From Arthrobacter ulcerisalmonis (GTDB lineage Bacteria; Actinomycetota; Actinomycetes; Actinomycetales; Micrococcaceae): 64,000 bases of DNA. Location: assembly GCF_900609065.1 (NCBI RefSeq), contig NZ_UXAU01000025.1, positions 1-64,000 on the forward strand. Reading direction: 5' to 3'. The notes beneath the pieces are model-generated. The model was given only the letters and a program-made list of their open reading frames with translations. It searched no databases and was not told the DNA's origin. Positions 18,853 to 28,915 of this stretch are shown piece after piece (positions within the stretch are counted from its first letter, which is position 1; each line of letters begins with the position of its first letter). A program made the translations under genes and the position numbers.

Positions 18853-20918
18853 TGCGGGCTACGATCAGCGACACAGTAAAGGGCGCCCCGCGGGGAAAAG
18901 CCCGCCCCGGCTACCGGCCCGAGGTCCAAGGACTGCGTGCCCTGGCCGTCCTCATGGTGGTGGCGTACCACGTGTGGCTTGGCAGGGTGTCCGGCGGGGT
19001 AGACATCTTCCTGCTCATCTCCGCGTTCCTGCTGACGCTGTCCTTTGTCCGCAAGGTCGAATCCGGTATGCCCTTTGGCCTGCTGACGTACTGGCTGCAC
19101 CTCTTCAAGCGGCTGCTGCCGGCCGCCGTCGTGGTCATTCTGGCCGTACTGGCCGGAACCTGGCTGATCCTGCAGCAGAGCCGGTGGCCGCAGGTCCTCG
19201 ACCAGGCCTGGGCGTCGCTGCTCTACCAACAGAACTGGCTGCTGGCAGACACCGCCGTGGACTATTACGCCCAGGATCACGCTGGCGCCAGCCCGCTGCA
19301 ACACTTCTGGTCCCTGTCCATCCAAGGCCAGGTGTTCATCCTGTGGCCGCTGATTTTCGCAGCCGGCGGCCTGGTCCTTGCTGGTTTGCGCCGGACTCCG
19401 CTGGCCAGCAGGGTGAGCTACCGCGGCCTGCTGGCTGTGGTGTTTGGCGGTATCTTCGCGGTGTCCTTGGCCTTTTCTATTGACCAGACGAACACCAACC
19501 AGGCTTACGCCTACTTCGACACACATGCCCGGCTCTGGGAGTTTGCGCTCGGATCCCTGGTAGCACTGAGCCTGCCGTACCTGCGGCCCGGTCCGATCCT
19601 TCGCCTGGTACTGGGCTGGGTTGGCCTGGTGGGCATGCTCTCATGTGGGCTGCTGCTCACCGTGGATCGGTCCTTCCCAGGGTTCGTGGCACTCTGGCCC
19701 ACCTTGTCCGCCGCCGCGATCATCGTTGCCGGTAACACCGGCAGTCGCTTCGGCGTTGACCTGATCCTGCGCACCAGGACAGCGGTGGCGCTGGGGGACA
19801 ACTCGTATGCGCTCTACCTGTGGCACTGGCCCATTCTGGTGTTCGCCCTCGCAGCCACCGGGGTGGAAGCACCCAACCTGATGCAGGGCCTCGGCATCGT
19901 GGGCGCCGCCCTCCTCCTGGCCGTGCTCACCACCCGGTTCGTCGAGAAACCGTTGCGGGACTGGCGGTGGCCCAAACTGCGTGCCTGGCGCACCGCCGTC
20001 GTGGTGGTGGCCTGCGGTGCCGTGCTGGCCGGACCGGTCGCCGTCTGGCAGACCACGCTCACCGCTGAGGAAAGCGCGACGGCGGCCCAACCGCGGGAGC
20101 TCACGCCCGGCGCCGCGGTCCTCGCACCGGAACGCGCGGGGCAGCCTGCCCCGGCGGCGAGGGTGATCCCGGGGCCGGTGGCGCTGGACAGCGACTGGGC
20201 CGGAATCCATGCGCCGTGCATCGACGCCAATGCCACCACGGATCCCGTCCTTGCCGGCTGCAGGCAGGAAATCCCGTCTGGACCGGTGACCAAACGGATC
20301 GTGGTGCTGGGGGACTCGCACTCCCAGCAGTACCTGGCCGCACTGGCCCCGATTGCCGCATCGCGCGGCTGGGAGTTGGTGACCCTGCTGATGCCAGCGT
20401 GCCGCTTCGGCGCCGAGTCAGAGACTCGCAGTGCGGAGTGCAACGCCTACAACCAGGCCAGTGCCACCTATGCCGTGGAACACCAGCCCGATGCCGTCTT
20501 CACCGTAGCGTCGCTGACGCACGAGGAAGCGCCCTTCGAGACCGAGGTTCCCGGCTACCTGGACGGCGTCCGGCCGTTCGCCGACGCTGGTATTGAGATC
20601 GTGGGCATCCGGGACAATCCACGGTTCACATTCAGCTTGCCCGAGTGCGTCCAGCGGCACGGGGCGGAAGCCAGTCGATGCAATCCTCCATTGAACGAGT
20701 CCCTGGTAGACCCCTCACCGCTGGAGAATTACCGCGGCCAGATGCCTGGATTGCACCTCATGGACATGAGCGACTTCATCTGCGCCGAGGGGATCTGCCC
20801 TGCCGTGGTAGGAAATGTGTACGTCTACAAGGATGACAACCACCTCACCCGCACCTATGTGGAGAGCATGATCCCCATGTTTGAGCAACGCCTGCTGGCT
20901 GCCACCGGCTGGAACTGA
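18852..20918 (+). CDS. Acyltransferase-3/SGNH O-acyltransferase, copy 2
   Basis: 688-residue paralogue of the preceding gene with the same layout: RPEVQGLRALAVLMVV and AYHVWLG in the membrane acyltransferase domain, then a C-terminal SGNH domain. Here block I is intact (VVLGDSHSQQ) and the C-terminal DDNHLTR supplies the Asp/His pair. ATG overlaps the previous stop (TGATG), so the two are co-translated. Long shared stretches such as HFWSLSIQGQVFILWPLIF show a tandem duplication. A short GGGCT/AGCCC hairpin follows the stop. Confidence 0.88.
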   Translation: MRATISDTVKGAPRGKARPGYRPEVQGLRALAVLMVVAYHVWLGRVSGGVDIFLLISAFLLTLSFVRKVESGMPFGLLTYWLHLFKRLLPAAVVVILAVLAGTWLILQQSRWPQVLDQAWASLLYQQNWLLADTAVDYYAQDHAGASPLQHFWSLSIQGQVFILWPLIFAAGGLVLAGLRRTPLASRVSYRGLLAVVFGGIFAVSLAFSIDQTNTNQAYAYFDTHARLWEFALGSLVALSLPYLRPGPILRLVLGWVGLVGMLSCGLLLTVDRSFPGFVALWPTLSAAAIIVAGNTGSRFGVDLILRTRTAVALGDNSYALYLWHWPILVFALAATGVEAPNLMQGLGIVGAALLLAVLTTRFVEKPLRDWRWPKLRAWRTAVVVVACGAVLAGPVAVWQTTLTAEESATAAQPRELTPGAAVLAPERAGQPAPAARVIPGPVALDSDWAGIHAPCIDANATTDPVLAGCRQEIPSGPVTKRIVVLGDSHSQQYLAALAPIAASRGWELVTLLMPACRFGAESETRSAECNAYNQASATYAVEHQPDAVFTVASLTHEEAPFETEVPGYLDGVRPFADAGIEIVGIRDNPRFTFSLPECVQRHGAEASRCNPPLNESLVDPSPLENYRGQMPGLHLMDMSDFICAEGICPAVVGNVYVYKDDNHLTRTYVESMIPMFEQRLLAATGWN

Positions 20919-20985
20919 GGGCTGGAGCCCAGGGTGCGGTTGCTCACATTCCCGTTCCGGAATAGGGGGATGGGCGTGAAGGTTC

Positions 20986-20991
20986 TAATAT
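20986..20991 (+). promoter_or_regulatory. -10 box TAATAT and structured leader of guaB
   Basis: TAATAT suggests a start near 20998 and a leader of about 137 nt before guaB. The leader contains a hairpin at 21060-21082 (CCGGTCCCGT, loop AATA, ACGGGCCGG, one bulged T). No convincing -35 is seen. I know no riboswitch class that it matches. Confidence 0.4.
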
Positions 20992-21074
20992 TTACTCAAC
21001 ACTTCCCGCCCAGCGATGGCTGCCACCCTCCGGTAGGCGTCCCGGGCGTTCTGCACAGGCCGGTCCCGTAATAA

Positions 21075-22646
<1,572 letters not shown>

Positions 22647-22721
22647 CCTCACACGAACATTTTGAATATCGGCAGGTCGCGTCCTTCTTGGGCGCGGCCT
22701 GCCGTTGTCTGTTCAGGGAAC

Positions 22722-22727
22722 TAGGCT
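22722..22727 (+). promoter_or_regulatory. -10 box TAGGCT, leaderless geometry
   Basis: TAGGCT is 6 nt before ATG 22734 of the ABC transporter; no ribosome-binding site lies between. Confidence 0.58.
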
Positions 22728-22733
22728 GAGCCC

Positions 22734-24599
22734 ATGCCGGAATCACGCCACCCAGCGGAGTTGAACCCCAAGCGCGACGCGCAGCGGCGCCTGACCCTGC
22801 GGCCGTACGCCAAGGCTGTGGCGCAGGTGCTGCGCGTCAGCTTCCGGGCCTCGCCGGCCGCCGTCGTGATGAAGGTCCTGGGCTCCCTGATCTCGGCAGT
22901 GCTGCCCTTGGTAACCACGTACTTCGCTGCCCTGACCACCACGGCGCTCGCTGCGGCATACGCCGGCGATTCAGCCGCCGGTCAGCAGGCCATCGTGTAC
23001 GTCATCATCACCGCCGCCCTGGGCCTCCTGTGGGGTGCTTTTAACAGCGTCGACCGATACATCCAGCAACTCATGAGCTTCAAGGTGGGCGCCATTGTGG
23101 GGGACCAGATGTATGAGCGCTTCTTGGCGCTCGAGTTCTGGCGCTACGACGACAAGGAAACCGTCGACCTGTATGACAGGGCCAAGCGGTTCTCTGATTC
23201 TTATGCCCGGGTCCTGGACCGCATCGCCGCGATCTTCACGCAGTTGATCTCTGTCCTGCTCGCCATCGGCGCCCTGCTGCTGGTGAGCTGGTGGATCGCC
23301 GTGATTGTGTTGGTGGCGATTGTGCCCAGCGTGTACCTGCAGTTCAAACTCTCCCGCGAGCAGATTGCGCACTGGAACACGCAGGTAGATTCACGTCGGC
23401 AACGGCGGATGATCGAGACCAACCTGCTCCGGCCGCAGCACATTGCCGAGATGCGGCTGTACGGGATTGTCAGGCACCTGATGGACCTCCGCTCCCGGCT
23501 CCGCGATGCTGACGAACGCCGCCGGCTCGACTTCCAACGCCGCTACATCCCCAAACAGTTGGCGGCAGACGCCCTCCAGTACGGCGCGGAAGTGGTCTCG
23601 CTGATCTGGGTGGTGGGCCAAATCATTGCCCGCGCCCAGCCGGTGGGCCAGTTCCTGTACGTCCAGCAGATCGTCAGCAGGGCGCTGTCCACCGCCAACA
23701 ACCTGGTGACGTCGCTCAGTTCCATCGATGAGGACCTGGCCAACCTGAAGGACTATGAGCTCTTCATGGACCTGCCAGCCCACACCGACCGTTCGCCGCA
23801 ACTGCTGGCAGCGCCCCGCGTGGTGGAGCTGCGGGACCTTCGGTTCACCTACACCGGCAGTGAGACGGAAGTGATCCGCGGCATCAGCATGACCATCCGA
23901 GAAGGCCAGCACGTGGCGATCGTGGGGGAGAACGGGGCTGGCAAGTCGACGTTGATCCGGATCCTGGCAGGGCTCTATGCGCCAGACTCAGGCCAGGTAC
24001 TGCTCGACGGCGTCGATCTGGCCAGCGTCGATGTCACTTCGTGGCACCGGCATCTGGCCGTCCTCAGCCAGGAATTCCTGAAGTACGAATTTGCCACCGC
24101 CGCGGACAACATCCGGTTTGGCGACGTTGAATCGCCGCGAGACGACCAACGCATCCGGCGCGCCGCAGCAGATGCCGAGGCTCTGGAATTCATCAACAAA
24201 CTGCCCAACGGCCTGGAAAACCACGTGAGCAACTGGATGGAGGATCCACGCGGCCGGAAAGGCAGTGGGCTCTCCGGTGGCCAGTGGCAGCGGCTGGCCA
24301 TGGCGCGGAACTTCTACCGGGACGCATCCTTCATGGTCATGGATGAACCCACATCCGCCATCGACGCTTTGGCTGAGCACCGCATCTTCACCCGGCTGTT
24401 TGCCGATCACAGCAGCACCATCATCGCCATCAGCCACCGCCTGGCCACCATCGAAAAGGCAGACATTGTCTACATGCTCGAAGATGGCCTGATTGCTGAG
24501 CAGGGCACGCACAAGGAACTGGTTGCCCTGCGGGGGCGGTATTTCCGGATGTTCGAGTCCCAGCTCAGCCCAGAAGAACCTCAGCCCGGAAGGACCTGA
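22734..24599 (+). CDS. ABC transporter, fused permease and ATPase
   Basis: Half-transporter exporter of 621 residues. Membrane domain to about residue 350 with several hydrophobic segments, then an ATPase domain with Walker A VGENGAGKST, signature LSGGQWQRLAMARN, Walker B FMVMDEPTSAID and switch His in IAISHRL. It probably works as a homodimer. The membrane part is more like lipid or multidrug exporters than peptide exporters with a C39 protease, which is absent. Substrate unknown. The last codons and stop lie in a 31-bp tandem duplication. Confidence 0.88.
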   Translation: MPESRHPAELNPKRDAQRRLTLRPYAKAVAQVLRVSFRASPAAVVMKVLGSLISAVLPLVTTYFAALTTTALAAAYAGDSAAGQQAIVYVIITAALGLLWGAFNSVDRYIQQLMSFKVGAIVGDQMYERFLALEFWRYDDKETVDLYDRAKRFSDSYARVLDRIAAIFTQLISVLLAIGALLLVSWWIAVIVLVAIVPSVYLQFKLSREQIAHWNTQVDSRRQRRMIETNLLRPQHIAEMRLYGIVRHLMDLRSRLRDADERRRLDFQRRYIPKQLAADALQYGAEVVSLIWVVGQIIARAQPVGQFLYVQQIVSRALSTANNLVTSLSSIDEDLANLKDYELFMDLPAHTDRSPQLLAAPRVVELRDLRFTYTGSETEVIRGISMTIREGQHVAIVGENGAGKSTLIRILAGLYAPDSGQVLLDGVDLASVDVTSWHRHLAVLSQEFLKYEFATAADNIRFGDVESPRDDQRIRRAAADAEALEFINKLPNGLENHVSNWMEDPRGRKGSGLSGGQWQRLAMARNFYRDASFMVMDEPTSAIDALAEHRIFTRLFADHSSTIIAISHRLATIEKADIVYMLEDGLIAEQGTHKELVALRGRYFRMFESQLSPEEPQPGRT

Positions 24600-24631
24600 A
24601 CCAGAAGAACCTCAGCCCTGAAGAGCCTGTG
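24570..24631. repeat. 31-bp imperfect tandem duplication across a stop codon
   Basis: 24570-24600 and 24601-24631 are near-identical; the first 18 bases, CCAGAAGAACCTCAGCCC, match exactly. The first copy encodes the C-terminus of the ABC transporter and its TGA at 24597; the second lies just downstream. Confidence 0.8.
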
Positions 24632-24637
24632 CCCGGG

Positions 24638-25243
24638 TCAGGTGCCCACAATCGTTGTCTGCACGGTGGCGAGGCTTGGCTGCGGCGGCACGCTGCTGAA
24701 GCCGAACGTCACCGGCGGCCGGACCGTGGCCAGCGCGCCAGCATCCCGGCCTGACCATTGCAATGATCCTGTGGTGATGCTGCGCAGGTCGGTGACGCCG
24801 TAGTACTCCACCCTGCCGCTACCCGCCGATCCGGAGGTCCGCGCACCGGGGCTCAAGACACCGGCCAGCGGGCCCACCAGCCTGAGCCACCGTGGTTGCA
24901 CCGCCAGGGGCCGTGGCACCGCACGCAACCCCCAGCCCAGGAGGGACCGCTGTCCGAGACCGGCGCGGACAGCCAGGGGACCGGCGTCGACCGTCAGGGC
25001 CTCAGCGGTCAGCACCGCCGCAACGTCAAGGACGTCGACGGTGTCGAACGAGTAGGTGCCGGCGATAAAGTCGGCCACCTCCCTGTTGGGCGCAAGCAGG
25101 GTGCGGTGTCCGGTGGGCTCTTGGACCATGACGTCGGCAAAGGCACCGAACGGCGACTCTTGCCAGATGCCCACCACTGCGCGCAGGCCAGACGTGCTGC
25201 CGAGGCCTGCAATGTGCCCCTTGAAGATCCAGCGTTCAGCCAT
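24638..25243 (-). CDS. Conserved hypothetical protein
   Basis: 201 residues, no domain that I recognise. The N-terminus is AERWIFKGHIAGLGS and the sequence contains GVTDLRSITTGSLQWSG. No signal peptide or membrane helix is evident. Start ATG 25243 has TACAGT 6 nt upstream on the minus strand (leaderless pattern). It is divergent from guaB3 with 62 nt between start codons, an arrangement that may be conserved in actinobacteria, but this gives no functional clue. Confidence 0.7.
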   Translation of the reverse strand: MAERWIFKGHIAGLGSTSGLRAVVGIWQESPFGAFADVMVQEPTGHRTLLAPNREVADFIAGTYSFDTVDVLDVAAVLTAEALTVDAGPLAVRAGLGQRSLLGWGLRAVPRPLAVQPRWLRLVGPLAGVLSPGARTSGSAGSGRVEYYGVTDLRSITTGSLQWSGRDAGALATVRPPVTFGFSSVPPQPSLATVQTTIVGT

Positions 25244-25249
25244 TTGACC

Positions 25250-25255
25250 ACTGTA
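25250..25255 (-). promoter_or_regulatory. -10 box TACAGT, leaderless geometry
   Basis: On the minus strand TACAGT is 6 nt before ATG 25243. Confidence 0.52.
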
Positions 25256-25293
25256 GCGGCCGGTCCGGGCCGAGGTCTGGTGCGTAGCTGGGA

Positions 25294-25299
25294 TAACCT
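25294..25299 (+). promoter_or_regulatory. -10 box TAACCT of guaB3, leaderless geometry
   Basis: TAACCT is 6 nt before GTG 25306; no ribosome-binding site lies between. Confidence 0.58.
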
Positions 25300-25305
25300 A
25301 GAGCA

Positions 25306-26439
25306 GTGACTTACGAGATTGAGATCGGCCGTGGCAAGCGTGGGCGTCGAGCCTACTCCCTGGATGACATTGCGCTCGTCCCCAACCGTCGTACCCGCGA
25401 CCCCAAGGACGTCTCTGTCGCCTGGCAGATTGATGCCTACCAGTTCAGCATCCCGGTGATCGCCGCCCCCATGGATTCCGCCATGTCACCCCAGACGGCC
25501 ATCACCCTGGGGCGCCTCGGCGGGCTCGGCGTACTGGACCTCGAAGGGCTGTGGACCCGGTACGAGGATCCGCAGTCAGTCCTGGACGAGATCGCGGCAT
25601 TGGCGGACGAAACCACCAGTCCCGCCGTGACGGGGAGGATGCAGGACCTCTATCGGGCGCCCATCCAGCCCGAACTGATCACCTCGCGGTTGGCTGAAAT
25701 CCGCGCTGCCGGCGTCACGGTTGCCGGTTCGCTGACGCCACAGCGCACCCAGGAGCACTACAAGACTGTGGTGGCTGCCGGCGTCGATGTCTTCGTCATC
25801 CGCGGCACCACCGTCTCCGCCGAGCATGTCTCCAAAAACCACGAGCCCTTGAACCTCAAGCAGTTCATCTACGAACTCGACGTTCCCGTGGTGGTCGGTG
25901 GCGCTGCCGGTTACACCCCTGCCCTGCACCTGATGCGCACCGGCGCCGCCGGCGTCCTGGTGGGCTTCGGCGGCGGTGCCACTACCACCACGCGCCGTGC
26001 CCTGGGCATCCACGCCCCGATGGCCACCGCCATCTCGGACGTCGCGGCAGCGCGCCGTGACTACATGGACGAATCCGGCGGCCGGTACGTGCATGTGATT
26101 GCCGACGGCGGAATGGGCTCCTCGGGCGATATGGTCAAGGCCATCGCCATGGGCGCCGACGCCGTGATGCTTGGCAGCGCACTGGCCCGTGCCGACGAGG
26201 CACCGGGCCGCGGCTGGCACTGGGGCCCAGAAGCGCACCACCTTGAACTGCCCCGCGGTGACAGGGTGAATGTGGGCACCGTTGGGCCCATGGAAGAAGT
26301 TCTCTTCGGGCCGGGCCACCACACCAACGGCACCTCGAACCTCATTGGTGCGCTGCGCCGGTCCATGGCCACCAGCGGCTACTCGGACCTCAAGGAATTC
26401 CAGCGCGTGGACGTCGTCGTCTCGCCCTACACGCCGTAG
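25306..26439 (+). CDS. guaB3: GuaB3 family IMP dehydrogenase-related protein
   Basis: TIM-barrel IMPDH/GMP-reductase superfamily member of 377 residues, the actinobacterial GuaB3 branch. Unlike guaB it has no CBS pair. The barrel signatures KDVSVAWQIDAY, AAPMDSAMS and GVLVGFGGGATTTTR are present, and the phosphate-site region is VIADGGMGSSGDMVKAI. The region matching the catalytic Cys loop of true IMPDH differs and I see no obvious Cys there, so the IMPDH reaction is doubtful. GTG 25306 fits a leaderless transcript. A TAGGGCCGG/CCGGCCCTA hairpin follows. Confidence 0.9.
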   Translation: MTYEIEIGRGKRGRRAYSLDDIALVPNRRTRDPKDVSVAWQIDAYQFSIPVIAAPMDSAMSPQTAITLGRLGGLGVLDLEGLWTRYEDPQSVLDEIAALADETTSPAVTGRMQDLYRAPIQPELITSRLAEIRAAGVTVAGSLTPQRTQEHYKTVVAAGVDVFVIRGTTVSAEHVSKNHEPLNLKQFIYELDVPVVVGGAAGYTPALHLMRTGAAGVLVGFGGGATTTTRRALGIHAPMATAISDVAAARRDYMDESGGRYVHVIADGGMGSSGDMVKAIAMGADAVMLGSALARADEAPGRGWHWGPEAHHLELPRGDRVNVGTVGPMEEVLFGPGHHTNGTSNLIGALRRSMATSGYSDLKEFQRVDVVVSPYTP

Positions 26440-26448
26440 CCGTGTTGG

Positions 26449-26488
26449 TAGGGCCGGCCAGCGCTGTCTACTGCGTTGACCGGCCCTA
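26449..26488 (+). terminator. Hairpin after guaB3
   Basis: TAGGGCCGG (26449-26457) pairs perfectly with CCGGCCCTA (26480-26488). No T-run follows. TGCGTTGAC occurs twice at 26472-26480 and 26490-26498. Confidence 0.5.
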
Positions 26489-26570
26489 GTGCGTTGACAG
26501 GCCTGCCCAAAGAACGCGTCCAGCAAGTAGTGTGGTGGCATACCGTCACACGAGGCACTGGAGGCGTTCA

Positions 26571-28307
26571 ATGAAGACCATTCCGGACGGCGGGGTCCTG
26601 GGACCCAACGCCAGAGAAGCATCCATCCAGCGGCTTAAAGCCACCACAGAGCCCGGGCAAGAGCTCGACATCCTGATTGTGGGTGGCGGAATCGTGGGTA
26701 CGGGTGCCGCCCTTGACGCCGTGACGCGCGGCCTGAGTGTGGGCATTGTCGAGGCTAACGACTGGGCTGCGGGAACCTCGTCCCGGTCCTCAAAACTCAT
26801 CCATGGCGGCCTGCGCTACCTGGAAATGCTTGATTTCGCCCTGGTCAAGGAAGCACTGCAGGAACGCGGTTTGCTGCTCTCTGAACTGGCTCCGCACCTG
26901 GCTCGGCCCGTGCCGTTCCTCTACCCCCTGACCAAGCCCTTCTTCGAGCGCCCCTACGTGGGTGCCGGCATTGCACTCTACGACGCCATGTCCGTCTCCA
27001 GCGGCCACAGCCGCGGCGTGCCCTTCCACAAGCACCTCAGCCGTCGCGGCACGCTGCGTGCTGCGCCGAGCCTGAAAGACGACGCCTTCGTGGGGTCCAT
27101 CAGGTACTACGACGGCCAGGTGGACGATGCCAAGTACTGCGCCAACCTGATCCGCACTGCGGCGCACTACGGCGCGCATGCCGTGAATCAGATGGCCGTA
27201 GTGGACTTCCTCCGCGAAGGTGAGCGGGTGGTTGGTGCCAAGGTGGTCAACCATGAGGACGGCACGCAATTCAACATCCGGGCCAAGCAGGTCATCAACG
27301 CGACCGGTGTCTGGACGGACGAAACCCAGGCGATGGTCACGGACCGTGGCCAGCTCAAGGTCAGGGCCTCCAAAGGCATCCACCTAGTGGTGCCGCGGGA
27401 CAGGTTCCAATCCACCGTTGGCTTGATTCTGCGGACCGAAAAGTCCGTCCTGTTCGTCATTCCCTGGGGCCGGCATTGGATCATTGGCACCACTGACACG
27501 GACTGGAACCTGGACAAGGCCCACCCTGCCGCCTCCAGCAAGGACATCGACTACGTCCTTGAGCACGTCAACAAGGTCCTCAAGCGCCCGCTGACCCGCG
27601 AGGACGTTGAGGGCGTCTATGCAGGATTGCGGCCGCTGCTGGCCGGCGAAAATGATTCCACCGCCAAACTCTCCCGCGAGCACGTGGTGGCACACCCGGT
27701 CCCCGGCCTCGTGGTGGTGGCTGGCGGAAAGTGGACCACCTACCGCGTGATGGCCAAGGATGCCGTGGATGAAGCCACCCGCACCATGGACGAACGGGTA
27801 CCGCCCAGCTGCACCGAAACCATCCCACTCCTTGGTGCCAGCGGATTCAAGGCCGCCTGGAACCGCCGCAACCGGACCGCCGAAGAGTCAGGGGTGCACG
27901 TGGCGCGGATTGAACATCTCCTGAACCGCTACGGCGCCATGACACCCGAGGTTCTCAGCATCATTGCTGAGAAGCCTGAATTGGCCGAACCGCTGCCCGG
28001 CGCGGATGACTACCTGCAGGCGGAAGCCGTCTATGCCGCCAGCCACGAAGGCGCCCGGCATGTGACTGACGTTTTGACCCGGCGCACCAGGATTTCCATT
28101 GAAGCCTGGGACCGGGGAGTCTCAGCAGCGCCCGTTGTCGCTAAACTGGTGGGTGACGTCCTTGGCTGGAGTGAGGCCCAACGCGAAAGCGAGGTCCGTA
28201 ACTACATTGCACGCGTGGAGGCCGAGCGCCTCAGCCAGCAACAGCCGGACGACGAATCCGCAGACGCCGCCCGGTTGGGCGTGGAAGATATCGTGCCCTT
28301 GCGCTGA
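26571..28307 (+). CDS. glpD: Aerobic glycerol-3-phosphate dehydrogenase
   Basis: FAD enzyme oxidising sn-glycerol-3-phosphate to DHAP and passing electrons to the quinone pool at the membrane. 578 residues. The FAD-binding fold is ILIVGGGIVGTGAALDAV, followed by GTSSRSSKLIHGGLRYLE and GGKWTTYRVMAKDAVDEA. ATG 26571 has GGAGG 6 nt upstream; the GTG at 26532 is a longer alternative without a ribosome-binding site. No glpF or glpK is adjacent. A lone PTS EIIA gene follows after 38 nt. Confidence 0.95.
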   Translation: MKTIPDGGVLGPNAREASIQRLKATTEPGQELDILIVGGGIVGTGAALDAVTRGLSVGIVEANDWAAGTSSRSSKLIHGGLRYLEMLDFALVKEALQERGLLLSELAPHLARPVPFLYPLTKPFFERPYVGAGIALYDAMSVSSGHSRGVPFHKHLSRRGTLRAAPSLKDDAFVGSIRYYDGQVDDAKYCANLIRTAAHYGAHAVNQMAVVDFLREGERVVGAKVVNHEDGTQFNIRAKQVINATGVWTDETQAMVTDRGQLKVRASKGIHLVVPRDRFQSTVGLILRTEKSVLFVIPWGRHWIIGTTDTDWNLDKAHPAASSKDIDYVLEHVNKVLKRPLTREDVEGVYAGLRPLLAGENDSTAKLSREHVVAHPVPGLVVVAGGKWTTYRVMAKDAVDEATRTMDERVPPSCTETIPLLGASGFKAAWNRRNRTAEESGVHVARIEHLLNRYGAMTPEVLSIIAEKPELAEPLPGADDYLQAEAVYAASHEGARHVTDVLTRRTRISIEAWDRGVSAAPVVAKLVGDVLGWSEAQRESEVRNYIARVEAERLSQQQPDDESADAARLGVEDIVPLR

Positions 28308-28345
28308 GGGGTGCGGCCCTGCACCGCTGATTGAAGGGATGCGCC

Positions 28346-28834
28346 TTGGCGGAACCACTTGACCCCTATGATGCCGAACTCACCACCCCCGAAATGGTGA
28401 TTCTGGAACTGGTGGCCACAGACAAGACTGATGCCGCGAACCAGCTGGCTGAGCGGCTTTTCGACGCCGGCCGCATCACTGATCTGCCCGGGTTCCTCCA
28501 ACACGTAAACGCGCGTGAGCACCAGCTGGCGACAGGCCTCCCCGGCGGGGTGGGCCTGCCGCACGCCCGGAGTGAGTTCGTATCCAGGACCTCGATCGCC
28601 GTGGGCATCACCAAGTATGGGCACGCTCTCGATTTCGGTGCCTCGGACGGCCCTGCCACCGTCATCCTGCTCATCGCCACGCCGGCGAGTTCCTTCTCTG
28701 ATCACCTGGAAGTCCTGGCAACGTTGGCCAGGTCACTCTCCAAGGAGTCTTTCCGCGAGTCCCTTCGGCGCGCCTACGACGCCGAGGTCATAGCGGAGCT
28801 CATCAACTCCAGCCTGGTATTTTTCGACCACTGA
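28346..28834 (+). CDS. Fructose-type PTS EIIA domain protein
   Basis: 162-residue stand-alone EIIA of the fructose/mannitol class. The phosphorylatable His lies in GVGLPHARSEF, and the fold continues with VILLIATPASSFSDHLEVLATLARSL. TTG 28346 is preferred because GAAGGGA lies 6-7 nt upstream. No EIIB, EIIC, HPr or EI is nearby. Position right after glpD suggests either transport by an EIIBC elsewhere or a regulatory phosphoprotein. Confidence 0.85.
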   Translation: MAEPLDPYDAELTTPEMVILELVATDKTDAANQLAERLFDAGRITDLPGFLQHVNAREHQLATGLPGGVGLPHARSEFVSRTSIAVGITKYGHALDFGASDGPATVILLIATPASSFSDHLEVLATLARSLSKESFRESLRRAYDAEVIAELINSSLVFFDH

Positions 28835-28903
28835 CAGGCCATCCGTGGCACCTTACGTGCCTCGCACCGCAGGGTCGGTTAGTTGTTCTACAACGCTACG
28901 AAG

Positions 28904-28909
28904 TACGGT
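28904..28909 (+). promoter_or_regulatory. -10 box TACGGT of the SURF1 gene, leaderless geometry
   Basis: TACGGT is 6 nt before GTG 28916. Confidence 0.55.
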
Positions 28910-28915
28910 TAAGAC

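Noticed and set aside
22734..24599. ABC exporter as the lanthipeptide exporter
   Set aside because: It lies about 18 kb away beside guaB, has its own promoter, and lacks a C39 peptidase domain.
25306..26439. guaB3 as a second true IMP dehydrogenase
   Set aside because: The catalytic Cys loop and CBS domains of IMPDH are not evident, so only the family name is used.
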